From Rubrobacteraceae bacterium (lineage in GTDB: Bacteria; Actinomycetota; Rubrobacteria; Rubrobacterales; Rubrobacteraceae): a DNA stretch of 9,284 nucleotides. The DNA lies in contig JARDZQ010000040.1 in assembly GCA_029240775.1 (NCBI GenBank), forward strand, positions 1 through 9,284. The letters run 5' to 3'. Positions 1 to 6,296 of the stretch are shown in pieces. Each line of letters starts with the position of its first letter. The stretch's first letter is position 1. Both the position numbers and the translations under genes were made by a program. The notes below the pieces were generated by a model, which ran no database searches, was not told the DNA's origin, and saw nothing but the letters and a program-made list of their open reading frames with translations.

Positions 1-2
1 GC

Positions 3-434
3 CCCGGCTCCAAGACCATCGTCCCCTCCGAGGCTTTCGTCAAGATGGACTTCCGGCTCGTCGCCGGCCAGAGCCCGGCGCCTGTGGTGGAGTTGATCCG
101 GTCCCACTTGAGGAAGCGCGGCTTCGAAGATATCGAGGTCGTGGACCTGCACGGGGTCGAGGCCGCGAAGACGCCGGTGGATTCCCCCATCGTCCGTACA
201 GCGGTCGAGACCTGGGATGACCTCGGGCACGCGGACGCCGTCGTCTACCCCACCATCGGGGGGAGCGGTCCCACCTCGCTCATCGCCACAGAGCTCGGTA
301 TACCGACCATCATGACCGGCAGCGTCGCGAACACCGGCAGCCGCCTCCACTCGCCCAACGAGTGGGTAAGGCTCGACGACTACTACGAGGCGATATCCTA
401 CTTCGCCCGCTTCTTCGAGAGGTTTGGAGCCTGA
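3..434 (+). CDS. M20-family metallopeptidase, C-terminal part (5' end outside window)
   Basis: The frame is open to the left edge, so this is the last ~143 residues of a protein usually about 450 residues long. M20 enzymes are zinc- or cobalt-dependent amidohydrolases that cut dipeptides or deacylate amino-acid derivatives in the cytoplasm. The segment begins in the lid (dimerisation) domain with the typical G-S-K-T-I-V-P-S-E-A stretch and 'KMDFRLVAGQSP'. It then returns to the catalytic domain: 'PTIGGSGPTS' followed by 'NTGSRLHSPNEW', whose histidine is the usual late metal ligand of the family. The N-terminal metal-binding motifs lie outside the window, so substrate and subgroup cannot be set. 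The ATG at 45 is internal and is not the start. The stop overlaps the next ATG by one base (TGATG), so the two genes are probably co-translated. Confidence 0.9.
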   Translation, partial: PGSKTIVPSEAFVKMDFRLVAGQSPAPVVELIRSHLRKRGFEDIEVVDLHGVEAAKTPVDSPIVRTAVETWDDLGHADAVVYPTIGGSGPTSLIATELGIPTIMTGSVANTGSRLHSPNEWVRLDDYYEAISYFARFFERFGA

Positions 435-1012
435 TGGAGCCCCGCGGGCTCGACCTCCCGGAGCGCGTCCGGCGCAGCATCGCCTCGGCCGTCGCGAGCA
501 GGGGCGTGCAGTCGCGTGTGATCTCCACCCGCGGCCGCGACTCGATGCGCCCCCCGCAGGGCCACATAATCGTGGCCGCTGAAAAAGAACCTATAGACGC
601 CGTCCGCGGTCCGGCCCGCATCGTGCGCCGGCTCGAGTTCTACAAGACCTTCTACGGTCCCGTCGTCCGCCTAGCCTTCTCAGTCTACCCGGAGAGTGGA
701 GCGCGTGATCTCTCCGTCGGCACCCTCCTGGACGTCTCGCAGGTCTCCGGCGACGCCGCGCTCTCCGGCCTGGGGCGCCAGAAGAGCATCTTCATCCACT
801 TCTACTACACCGAAGACGACGACCTCACCTACGCCTTCTCCAAGGAGGTCCCCAATGCCCCCGAGCAGCGGGACGAGGCAAAGAAGGTGCTCAAGATGGC
901 TCGCGAGGCGTATACCGAGACCCCCGAAGAGCGCCGGAGCTTCCGGACCGCCGTCGGCCTCGCCGAGAGGCAGTTCGAGCTGCCTGTACCTGTACCTCAA
1001 GAGAAGGCATAG
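434..1012 (+). CDS. Uncharacterised 192-residue protein
   Basis: I do not recognise this family. The start at 434 is chosen because its ATG overlaps the peptidase stop by one base and GGAG (426-429) lies four bases upstream. An in-frame ATG at 362 would add 24 residues inside the peptidase gene and has no such support. The protein is soluble-looking, with no signal peptide or membrane segment. It has a basic N-terminus, a central part with alternating hydrophobic residues that looks like beta strands ('GHIIVAA', 'VVRLAFSVYPE', 'IFIHFYYTEDDD'), and a charged helical C-terminal part ('EQRDEAKKVLKMAREAY'). No catalytic motif is obvious. It sits between a peptidase and nurA; coupling favours co-expression with the peptidase, while a separate promoter seems to serve nurA. 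Reading-frame quality and codon use match the neighbours, so the gene is probably real. Confidence 0.75.
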   Translation: MEPRGLDLPERVRRSIASAVASRGVQSRVISTRGRDSMRPPQGHIIVAAEKEPIDAVRGPARIVRRLEFYKTFYGPVVRLAFSVYPESGARDLSVGTLLDVSQVSGDAALSGLGRQKSIFIHFYYTEDDDLTYAFSKEVPNAPEQRDEAKKVLKMAREAYTETPEERRSFRTAVGLAERQFELPVPVPQEKA

Positions 1013-1032
1013 TTTCTTTCGACCCATCCGCG

Positions 1033-1038
1033 TATACT
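1033..1038 (+). promoter_or_regulatory. Candidate -10 element (TATACT) for nurA-herA, possibly leaderless
   Basis: TATACT fits the TAnnnT -10 consensus and lies in the only gap between the unknown gene and nurA. Its last base is nine bases before the nurA ATG (1048), so transcription would begin at about 1045-1048, almost at the start codon. No SD sequence is visible before that ATG. Leaderless mRNAs of this geometry are common in actinobacteria. A -35 box is not convincing: 1010-1015 reads TAGTTT. Confidence 0.45.
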
Positions 1039-1047
1039 CTTGAGTTA

Positions 1048-2190
1048 ATGCTGATGGGGAGCACGGCGAACGATTTCGTGGCGAAGATAAGCAAGGCCCT
1101 CGCCGAGGGGGAGCGCAGGGGCATCTATGTAACCGCCGGCGCAGGGTCTTGCGATCTTGAGGCCCAGCAGTTCGGCCGCTACCCCTCCGGGGAAGAAGAG
1201 CAGATCCCCCTAGGACGTCCACACCACCTCGAGACCCCGCCGGGGCCTCGAGACCCAGGCAGCCCGGACGGCACGTCGCGGCTCTGTTACTTCCTCGACG
1301 GTGTGCAGAGCTCGCGCGAGATCGGGCGCATAGAGATGGCCCCGGTCATCATCGCGACCGTGGCAGCCGCGATCGTAAACCGCTGCGAGAGGCGCTTCTC
1401 GCGCATGCCGCTGGAGAGCCCGCCGGTTGTAGTGCAGGCCGTGATACTGCCCCGTAGCGCAGGAGACGCGATGGTCGAGACCTTCTGGGACCTCCTGCAG
1501 GCGGCGGGATTCGCGGAGCTCGGCCCTGATGAGGTCCCATCCTCGCAGCACCTGATCCTCGACTCCGCGGCGTACATGGACGAGGCGGACCCCTCCGACT
1601 ACGTCGGGATGAGGGAGAGGTCCCGCGTCAGGGTCAGGGCCCTCCGGGAGAGGTTGGAGGGAGGGATGCTCCGGCAGTGGGAGGGAGACGATCGGACGCT
1701 CGAAGATCCCGACGCCTGGATCGCGGTGGACGGGCAGCTCAAGGACATCAGGGAGTCGAACCGGCGCGCCATCGGCCTCATAAAGAGCGTGGCACGTCCT
1801 GAGTTCGTGGGTAAGGACGTCGGGATGCTGCTGGATCTGGAGCCGGGGATGCGTACGACCAGCTTCGTCCCCGACTGGCAGCTCCGCCGCGACCCCGGCG
1901 AGCGGCGCACCTCGTGGTACCTGCGAGTGTGGCCACCACAGCGCGGCGCAGACGCTCTGGGCTCGCTCATGCGGGTGGAGGCGCCGCAGGGCACGGAGCC
2001 GGATCTAATAGACGAGATCTCGCGCTGGATCCTCGCGGAGCGTGCCCCGCTAGCGAAGCCCGACCCGAGGTGGCCGGCCATGATCTACCCGATCCACTAC
2101 GTGGAGAAGATCCTGAAGCCCCTCGTGCAGGGCTCCGAGAGAGCGTACGCGAGGCTGGAACGCCAGCTAGCATCGAACGGGAGGAATTAG
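1048..2190 (+). CDS. nurA: NurA-domain nuclease
   Basis: NurA is a manganese-dependent nuclease that works in a complex with the HerA translocase to resect DNA ends. The 380-residue protein shows the family's motif order: an acid in 'YFLDGVQSS' (D84), a second in 'WIAVDGQLKD' (D228), a lysine in 'GLIKSV' (K246), a Tyr in 'SWYLRV' and the C-terminal 'YPIHYVEKIL' with H350. The mid-domain glutamate is uncertain; E190, E201 or E204 could fill that place. Identity rests on these motifs plus the directly adjoining herA. Residues about 48-76 are a Pro/Gly/Asp-rich stretch encoded by a small repeat (1228-1256). Starts at 1048 and 1054 are both possible; GTG 1078 is an alternative with GGGGAG upstream, though its spacing is long. 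The stop is immediately followed by the herA ATG, so the pair is one transcription unit. Confidence 0.85.
   Translation: MLMGSTANDFVAKISKALAEGERRGIYVTAGAGSCDLEAQQFGRYPSGEEEQIPLGRPHHLETPPGPRDPGSPDGTSRLCYFLDGVQSSREIGRIEMAPVIIATVAAAIVNRCERRFSRMPLESPPVVVQAVILPRSAGDAMVETFWDLLQAAGFAELGPDEVPSSQHLILDSAAYMDEADPSDYVGMRERSRVRVRALRERLEGGMLRQWEGDDRTLEDPDAWIAVDGQLKDIRESNRRAIGLIKSVARPEFVGKDVGMLLDLEPGMRTTSFVPDWQLRRDPGERRTSWYLRVWPPQRGADALGSLMRVEAPQGTEPDLIDEISRWILAERAPLAKPDPRWPAMIYPIHYVEKILKPLVQGSERAYARLERQLASNGRN
1228..1256. repeat. Hairpin plus short direct repeat inside nurA
   Basis: An inverted repeat with 11-base arms (1228-1238 and 1242-1252, one mismatch, three-base loop) has CTCGAG at both outer ends. 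The left arm's first ten bases, CTCGAGACCC, recur directly at 1247-1256. The element encodes part of the Pro/Gly-rich segment ahead of the first NurA motif. It has no U-tract, so it does not look like a terminator; a local duplication is the simplest reading. Confidence 0.6.
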
Positions 2191-4233
2191 ATGCTGCACC
2201 CGGACTACCTGGACGTAGCCTCCGGCCCTATCGGCCGGGTTGTGACAAGCGAGGATCACCCGGCCACAGCCCACGAGTTCTTTTTCTGGACCGCCGAGAC
2301 CGAATCCGCCCAGAGGCTGGACATCGGGCACATCGTCGCCGCCGAGTCCGAGGACGTCACGGCTATAGCCGTCCTTGACGACCCGCGCCGTTACTCCGAC
2401 CTGCAGTCCTTCCTCGACGACTTCTACGCCTTCGACGGCGACCCTTCGCTGCCGGCCCTCTCGGACCGGGTGGAGATCCTGGTCTTCCGAGCCCGCGTGC
2501 TGGCGACCAGACACCGCGAGGAGCGCAAGAAGAGCAAGCGCCCGGTGAAGAGCGGGCCCGTCTTCTTCGCGACGAGCGCCGCGATCGAGTTCGCGCTCGG
2601 CGCCGAGGAGTTCTCGGGGACCAAGATCCCTATGCTCCTGCACGAGAACGGCAACGAGACAGACGGCGCACCGCAGCGCACGCCCCTCTACGCCGACGCC
2701 GACTACCTGATGGGCCCCGAGGCTGGCCATCTGAACATCACCGGCATGAGCGGGCTCTCCACCAAGACGAGCCACGCCCTGTTCACCATCTCGAGCATCT
2801 TCCAGACCGCCAAAGACAAGAAGGTCGCCGCCCTGATGTTCAACGTGAAGGGCGCGGACCTCCTCTACCTGGACAAGCCCGTCGAGGTAGACCCGGACGA
2901 AGCCCCCGAGCTCGCCGCCCGCTACGAGAAGGCGAACCAGAAGGGCCTCCCGCCAGAGGACCGGGAGTTGTACGAGGCGCTCGGTCTCGAGATGGAGCCG
3001 TTCAGGAACCTGACCATATTCGCGCCGCTCGCCTACGGCCAGGATCCGCAGGAGAGCACCGTCTACCCGTCGGACATATCGGCCAGAAGACTCAACACCC
3101 TGCGCACCGCGCGCGGCGAGGACACCAGCGTTCATCCCATCCTGTGGGACCTCGGGGACGTATTGCCGCACGCCGGGCGCATCTTCGATCCCACGGACTA
3201 CGACGACAAGTTCCGCGGGTTCGTCGAGTACCTCATCAGTGTCCGCGTCGAGTCCATGAGCGCGTTCTACGGGGAGATCAACTCGGCCTTCGACTACTTC
3301 GACGACAACGACAGCTCGTACTGGAACGGGCACCACCAGGCGACCATCGCCAAGGTCCGCAACCGCTTCGACGGCCTGCCCAGCAAGTGCCAGGGCCTCC
3401 TGGTGAACGGCCGGGTGGACTACAAGGACTCCCCGAGCGTGGAGGACACCTTCACCGACCGCGAGATGCGCGTCGTTGACATCTCCAGGCTCACGGGGGT
3501 GCCGCAGGACCTCGTCGTTACCAAGGTCATAAAGAGCATCTGGGAGAAGGCCGAGCGCAACGAGCTCGGGGTGGACAAGCTCATAATCTTCGTGGACGAG
3601 CTCAATAAATACGCTCCTTCCGGCTCCCGCACCTCCTCCCTCAAAGACACCCTCGTAGACATCTCTGCCCGCGGACGCCACCTCAAGCTTACCCTCTTCG
3701 GGGCGCAGCAGTTCCGCAGCAAGGTGGACGATGAGGTAGTCGGCAACGCCGCCACCAGCCTCTACGGCCGCGTCGGCGACGAGGAGCTCACCAACGCCTC
3801 CTACCGCTCCTTCTCCCAGACCGTGCGCGAAGAGCTCCTGCAGCTAGAGAAAGGCCGCCTCCTTTTGCGCCACGCTCACTACTCGGTCCCGGTCTTCGGC
3901 CGTTTCCCGCGGCCTGCGGTCCTCATGGGCTCGCAGGGCACCGTCATCTACGGCCAGAGCGCCCAGGACCCGGCTACCTCCGTCCTCTCCGTTATGCGTA
4001 ACCTCACGAGCAAGCCACCCAGGATAACCGCGATCCGCTCCGACATAGACGGCGTCCCCGAGGAGCGCATCTACGAGGCCCTCGACGCCGTAAGCGCAGC
4101 CTTCCGCTCCGGCAAAGGCGCCGCCGACCCGTACAAGAACTTCGTCTGGAACCTCAAGAAGCCCAACCGTACCCGCCGCAACGGCGGAGACGCCTCACGC
4201 ATACTCTCCGGGCTCGACAGGATGAGGGATTGA
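2191..4233 (+). CDS. herA: HerA-like hexameric DNA translocase ATPase
   Basis: HerA is a FtsK/HerA-class ATPase that pumps DNA and drives the partner nuclease NurA. The 680-residue protein has an N-terminal HAS-barrel-like region ('GPIGRVVTSEDHP', about residues 8-115). A variant Walker A, 'GMSGLSTKTS', lies at 185-194 with K192, and Walker B 'LIIFVDELNKYAP' carries D469/E470. Then come 'SARGRHLKLTLFGAQQF' (492-508), where R494 or R496 may act in trans as the arginine finger, and a C-terminal 'FGRFPRPAVLMG' typical of the family. Walker A is unusual: a Thr stands before the Lys in place of Gly, with one extra residue. I believe some bacterial HerA-like proteins share this, but could not check. 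GGGAGGA (2179-2185), six bases before the ATG, is a strong SD. Position right after nurA supports function in a NurA-HerA complex. The stop overlaps the ATG of a decayed gene (TGATG). Confidence 0.88.
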   Translation: MLHPDYLDVASGPIGRVVTSEDHPATAHEFFFWTAETESAQRLDIGHIVAAESEDVTAIAVLDDPRRYSDLQSFLDDFYAFDGDPSLPALSDRVEILVFRARVLATRHREERKKSKRPVKSGPVFFATSAAIEFALGAEEFSGTKIPMLLHENGNETDGAPQRTPLYADADYLMGPEAGHLNITGMSGLSTKTSHALFTISSIFQTAKDKKVAALMFNVKGADLLYLDKPVEVDPDEAPELAARYEKANQKGLPPEDRELYEALGLEMEPFRNLTIFAPLAYGQDPQESTVYPSDISARRLNTLRTARGEDTSVHPILWDLGDVLPHAGRIFDPTDYDDKFRGFVEYLISVRVESMSAFYGEINSAFDYFDDNDSSYWNGHHQATIAKVRNRFDGLPSKCQGLLVNGRVDYKDSPSVEDTFTDREMRVVDISRLTGVPQDLVVTKVIKSIWEKAERNELGVDKLIIFVDELNKYAPSGSRTSSLKDTLVDISARGRHLKLTLFGAQQFRSKVDDEVVGNAATSLYGRVGDEELTNASYRSFSQTVREELLQLEKGRLLLRHAHYSVPVFGRFPRPAVLMGSQGTVIYGQSAQDPATSVLSVMRNLTSKPPRITAIRSDIDGVPEERIYEALDAVSAAFRSGKGAADPYKNFVWNLKKPNRTRRNGGDASRILSGLDRMRD

Positions 4234-4390
4234 TGACTAACACGGTTACAGTAAATAATGCGTTGCAGAAGGCGTGGATAACTTCCAGCGAGTCGGATCA
4301 ATCTCGAATACACATGTAGGCAGTGACTTTGAGGATGCGGCTTGGGAAATCTTTGCGTCGCAAGGTTTACAGCTAGAGAAGAACTTTAGT
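4233..4390 (+). pseudogene. Frameshifted, truncated N-terminus of a herA-coupled gene (nuclease-like?)
   Basis: An ATG at 4233 overlaps the herA stop (TGATG), with AGGG (4225-4228) as SD. It opens 28 codons ending 'SDQSRIHM' at a TAG (4317-4319). From about 4313 the +2 frame continues sensibly with 'HVGSDFEDAAWEIFASQG' and 'LQLEKNFS', then breaks off at about 4390 where the SD of the ASCH gene begins. Joining the frames near 4311-4316 gives '...SRIH-VGSDFED...', so one small indel explains the shift. The G-x-x-F-E...F...G...L-x-x-N pattern reminds me of the N-termini of some PD-(D/E)XK-type nuclease proteins; this is recollection only, and no catalytic motif survives. By hand count the segment is about 45% G+C, far below its neighbours. 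It seems to be the start of a third gene of the nurA-herA operon whose rest was deleted. Confidence 0.55.
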
Positions 4391-4396
4391 AGGAGG
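4391..4396 (+). promoter_or_regulatory. Strong ribosome binding site (AGGAGG) for the ASCH gene
   Basis: AGGAGG is the best SD match in the interval. It touches the ATG at 4397 (zero spacing), which opens the wrong frame for the ASCH protein. At the usual eight-base spacing lies ATC 4405, which is in the ASCH frame. The site therefore marks where ASCH translation once began or still begins. Confidence 0.5.
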
Positions 4397-4404
4397 ATGA
4401 CCAA

Positions 4405-4857
4405 ATCGAGGCGTACTGGCGAAGCTACCTGGAGACGCTCCCGGCGGATTCGCCGGTACGCGATGAGAAGTACATAGCGGAAGGATGGGGTGACTCTCCC
4501 GAGATGGCGGACGAGTTGGGAGCACTGATCTCGGCCGGAACCAAGACGGCTACCTGCTCGGCGCTCTGGGAGTACGAAGCCGAAGGTGAGCGTTTACCCG
4601 AGGCCGGGTTGAAGACCATAGTACTGGACGGGAACGGCGATCCCCTGTGCATCGTCGAGACGACCAACGTCGAGGTGCGGCCTTACGAGGAGGTCGATGC
4701 CCGGTTCGCCTACGAAGAGGGAGAGGGGGACCGTTCGCTGGAATACTGGCGGGAGGCGCACTGGCGCGTCTTCTCGCGCACGCTGCCGAACATAGGCATG
4801 GAACCTACGCCAGACATGCCGCTGGTGTGCGAACGCTTTCGTGTGGTTTACAGTTAG
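4405..4857 (+). CDS. ASCH-domain protein (YhfF-like), start codon abnormal
   Basis: ASCH domains are small beta-barrels related to PUA, thought to bind RNA or nucleotides; some are amidohydrolases acting on modified cytidine. The YhfF-like signature is clear: 'GWGDSPEMADEL', 'GTKTATCSALWEYE', 'IVLDGNGDPLCIVETT', 'AYEEGEGDRSLEYWR', 'CERFRVVY'. Homology-like sequence begins before the first canonical start (ATG 4504): 'IEAYWRSYLETLP' and the 'GWGDSP' motif lie upstream in the same frame. That frame has tandem TAGs at 4387-4392 and no ATG, GTG or TTG before 4504. Either ATC 4405 (eight bases after AGGAGG) is used or is a mutated ATG, or one base was lost after ATG 4397 in the CCAAA run. Translation from 4504 would give 117 residues lacking the N-terminal motif. 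The gene may therefore be inactive. It stands between the decayed herA-coupled gene and toxin-antitoxin remnants and looks like an accessory gene. Confidence 0.75.
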   Translation: MEAYWRSYLETLPADSPVRDEKYIAEGWGDSPEMADELGALISAGTKTATCSALWEYEAEGERLPEAGLKTIVLDGNGDPLCIVETTNVEVRPYEEVDARFAYEEGEGDRSLEYWREAHWRVFSRTLPNIGMEPTPDMPLVCERFRVVYS

Positions 4858-4873
4858 AATATCTGCGACGGGT

Positions 4874-4978
4874 ATGGAGACGCGAGAGATCACTATACGG
4901 GTTGACGCAGAGGCCGCAAAGGCTTACGCGGCGGCTCCATCGGAAGAGCGCTTGAGCGACATCCTCCGTGAGGAGTAA
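4874..4978 (+). pseudogene. Antitoxin-like remnant (34 codons)
   Basis: The peptide starts 'METREITIRVDAEAAKAY', like the N-termini of small antitoxins of bacterial toxin-antitoxin pairs, and ends 'SDILREE', like their C-termini. The 34 residues fall well short of the 60-80 I would expect, and the middle appears to be missing. Its stop lies inside the start of a PIN-toxin remnant, the usual antitoxin-toxin order and overlap. TAGAAT (4855-4860), overlapping the ASCH stop, could be its -10 element. No convincing SD precedes the ATG. A short functional peptide cannot be excluded, but decay is more likely. Confidence 0.5.
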
Positions 4979-5086
4979 CCCGCGCTGCGTGTTCGATACG
5001 AACGTCCTAGTCAGCGTCTTCCTTTGATCCTCACCCCCGACAATTTCCTAGACGCCTTGCCGAAAGACAGATCAGAGGAAAAATGA
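4968..5086 (+). pseudogene. PIN-domain toxin remnant, middle missing
   Basis: From GTG 4968 the frame reads 'RCVFDTNVLVSVFL', the hallmark first strand of PIN-domain ribonucleases with the catalytic Asp in 'DTNVLVS', then stops at 5025-5027. In the frame from 5024, 'LILTPDNFLDALPKDRSEEK' runs to a stop at 5084-5086. That resembles the C-terminal tail ('TPxxFL') of PIN toxins of the COG1569 type. The remaining acidic residues of the active site and about 100 residues between the two ends are absent, so no ribonuclease activity is expected. GTG overlaps the antitoxin remnant's end, as in intact pairs. The N-terminal match is strong; the C-terminal match is from memory. Confidence 0.6.
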
Positions 5087-5097
5087 CACACTCCGGC

Positions 5098-5131
5098 TAG
5101 AATAGCTCTGGCTGAGGAGACGAAAGAAGGT
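5098..5131 (+). promoter_or_regulatory. Candidate mre11 promoter -10 (TAGAAT) and ribosome binding site
   Basis: TAGAAT at 5098-5103 fits the -10 consensus; the same hexamer precedes the antitoxin remnant. Transcription would begin near 5110. AAGGT at 5127-5131 is a moderate SD whose G-G lies eight bases before ATA 5139. No clear -35 box is seen. The stretch 5087-5138 contains no coding sequence I can support. Confidence 0.35.
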
Positions 5132-5138
5132 CGGCAGC

Positions 5139-6296
5139 ATAGTACGCATAGCGCACATCTCGGATACGCACCTGGGGTACACGAGGTACGCGAAGCTGCA
5201 CCCCGAGACGGGGCGAAACCAGCGGGAGGTGGACGTACAGGAGGCGTACGCGAGGGCTGTTGACGCCATCCTGGAGCGGGAGGTGGACCTGGTGATCCAC
5301 TCCGGCGACGTCTTCGACTCCGTGCGTCCGGCGACGCACGTCATTATCGGATTCCTGAAGCAGACGGCCCGCATCACCGCCCGCGCAAACATTCCCTACC
5401 TGGTCGCCGCCGGAAACCACGAGACGCCGCGACTGAGAACCACGACCGCCGCGCTGGAGTACTCGAACCTGGTGAACGCCTACTCGGCGCACGGGTTCGA
5501 GATCGACTACGAGCCGATCGAGGTCGGGGACATCACGGTGGGCGTGACGCTGGTGCCGCACGGGGCGGTCGCGAACGCGGGAGCCGTTACCCCGGAGCGC
5601 GACGCTGACATCAACATCCTCGTGACCCACGGCCTCGTCCCGAACCTGGAGGCGCGGCAGCACGAGATGGGCGAGGCTAATTTGCACTCCGGGATGCTGG
5701 AGGGCGCCTTTGATTACATCGCGCTCGGCCACTATCACGACTTCCACCAGCACAAGGAGAACTCCTTCTACTCCGGGGCGACCGAGCGGTTCAGTTTCGG
5801 CGAGGTGGAATCCAGACCGGGGTTCGCGATCGTCGAGTTCGACGGCGGCGGTGTCTCGGTGGAGCACGTCCCCATCGAGAGCCGCGCGATGATCGACCTT
5901 CCCAAGATAAGTGCCCGCGAGATAGACGCCTCGGAGCTGACAGAGGAGATCCGCAAACGGACCGAGAACGCCGACCTGGACGGCGCGATCGTGCGCCTTC
6001 GCATCTACGACGTGAGGCGCGGGGTGGCGAGCGGGGTGGACAGGGACCTCCTCCGCGACCTGCAGCGCCGCTGCCTGAACTTCAGCCTGGAGATCCACGC
6101 CGAGGAGAGCCCGGAGACCACGAACGGCGGCCCTGCCACGGCGGTGTTTGGCCCCCTGCAAGAGGAATTCGCGGCGTTCGTGAAGGAACGCAGGGCGAAG
6201 GGAGACCTCGAGAAGGTTTTCGCCGAGGAGTTCCTGGAGAAGGGCCGCGGATACCTTGCGCGGGCCGCGAGCGAGGAGCCGGGGGGCGTCTCGTGA
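5139..6296 (+). CDS. sbcD: Mre11/SbcD-type double-strand-break repair nuclease
   Basis: Mre11 is the manganese-dependent phosphoesterase nuclease that, with Rad50, opens and trims DNA ends. From ATA 5139 the 385 residues show the phosphoesterase motifs: 'HISDTHLG' (D9, H11), 'HSGDVFDS' (D57), 'GNHE' (N93, H94), 'VTHG' (H164) and 'GHYH' (H198, H200), all ligands intact. Residues about 336-375 ('QEEFAAFVKERR' onwards) are the likely Rad50-binding helices. The start is the oddity: the frame has a TAG at 5103 and no ATG, GTG or TTG until GTG 5229, which would delete 'DTHLG' and kill the enzyme. 'xVRIAHISDTHLGY' is exactly how such proteins begin, and ATA takes the place of ATG eight bases after an SD. 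CTG 5112 is the only other near-cognate option. The stop overlaps the rad50 GTG (GTGA), so the two subunits are translationally coupled. Confidence 0.92.
   Translation: MVRIAHISDTHLGYTRYAKLHPETGRNQREVDVQEAYARAVDAILEREVDLVIHSGDVFDSVRPATHVIIGFLKQTARITARANIPYLVAAGNHETPRLRTTTAALEYSNLVNAYSAHGFEIDYEPIEVGDITVGVTLVPHGAVANAGAVTPERDADINILVTHGLVPNLEARQHEMGEANLHSGMLEGAFDYIALGHYHDFHQHKENSFYSGATERFSFGEVESRPGFAIVEFDGGGVSVEHVPIESRAMIDLPKISAREIDASELTEEIRKRTENADLDGAIVRLRIYDVRRGVASGVDRDLLRDLQRRCLNFSLEIHAEESPETTNGGPATAVFGPLQEEFAAFVKERRAKGDLEKVFAEEFLEKGRGYLARAASEEPGGVS

Noticed and set aside
362..433. Upstream ATG extending the unknown gene by 24 codons
   Set aside because: Would overlap the peptidase gene by 73 bases with arginine-rich out-of-frame sequence; ATG 434 has SD and coupling.
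983..994. Tandem CTGTAC repeat at the end of the unknown gene
   Set aside because: Only two copies, encoding Val-Pro-Val-Pro; no further structure.
2167..3681. 504-codon open frame on the - strand
   Set aside because: It lies opposite herA, a gene with clear motifs. Long antisense frames are expected in GC-rich genes, and its translation is low-complexity with no recognisable domain.
4274..4477. 67-codon frame taken as one intact gene
   Set aside because: Its first part is the frameshifted herA-coupled remnant and its arginine-rich end is the ASCH gene read in the wrong frame.
5096..5106. Palindrome GCTA-GAA-TAGC near the mre11 promoter as an operator
   Set aside because: Four-base arms are too short to separate from chance, although they overlap the -10 element.
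5097..6161. 354-codon open frame on the - strand opposite mre11
   Set aside because: Val/Arg-rich shadow of mre11; the + strand has all the phosphoesterase motifs.
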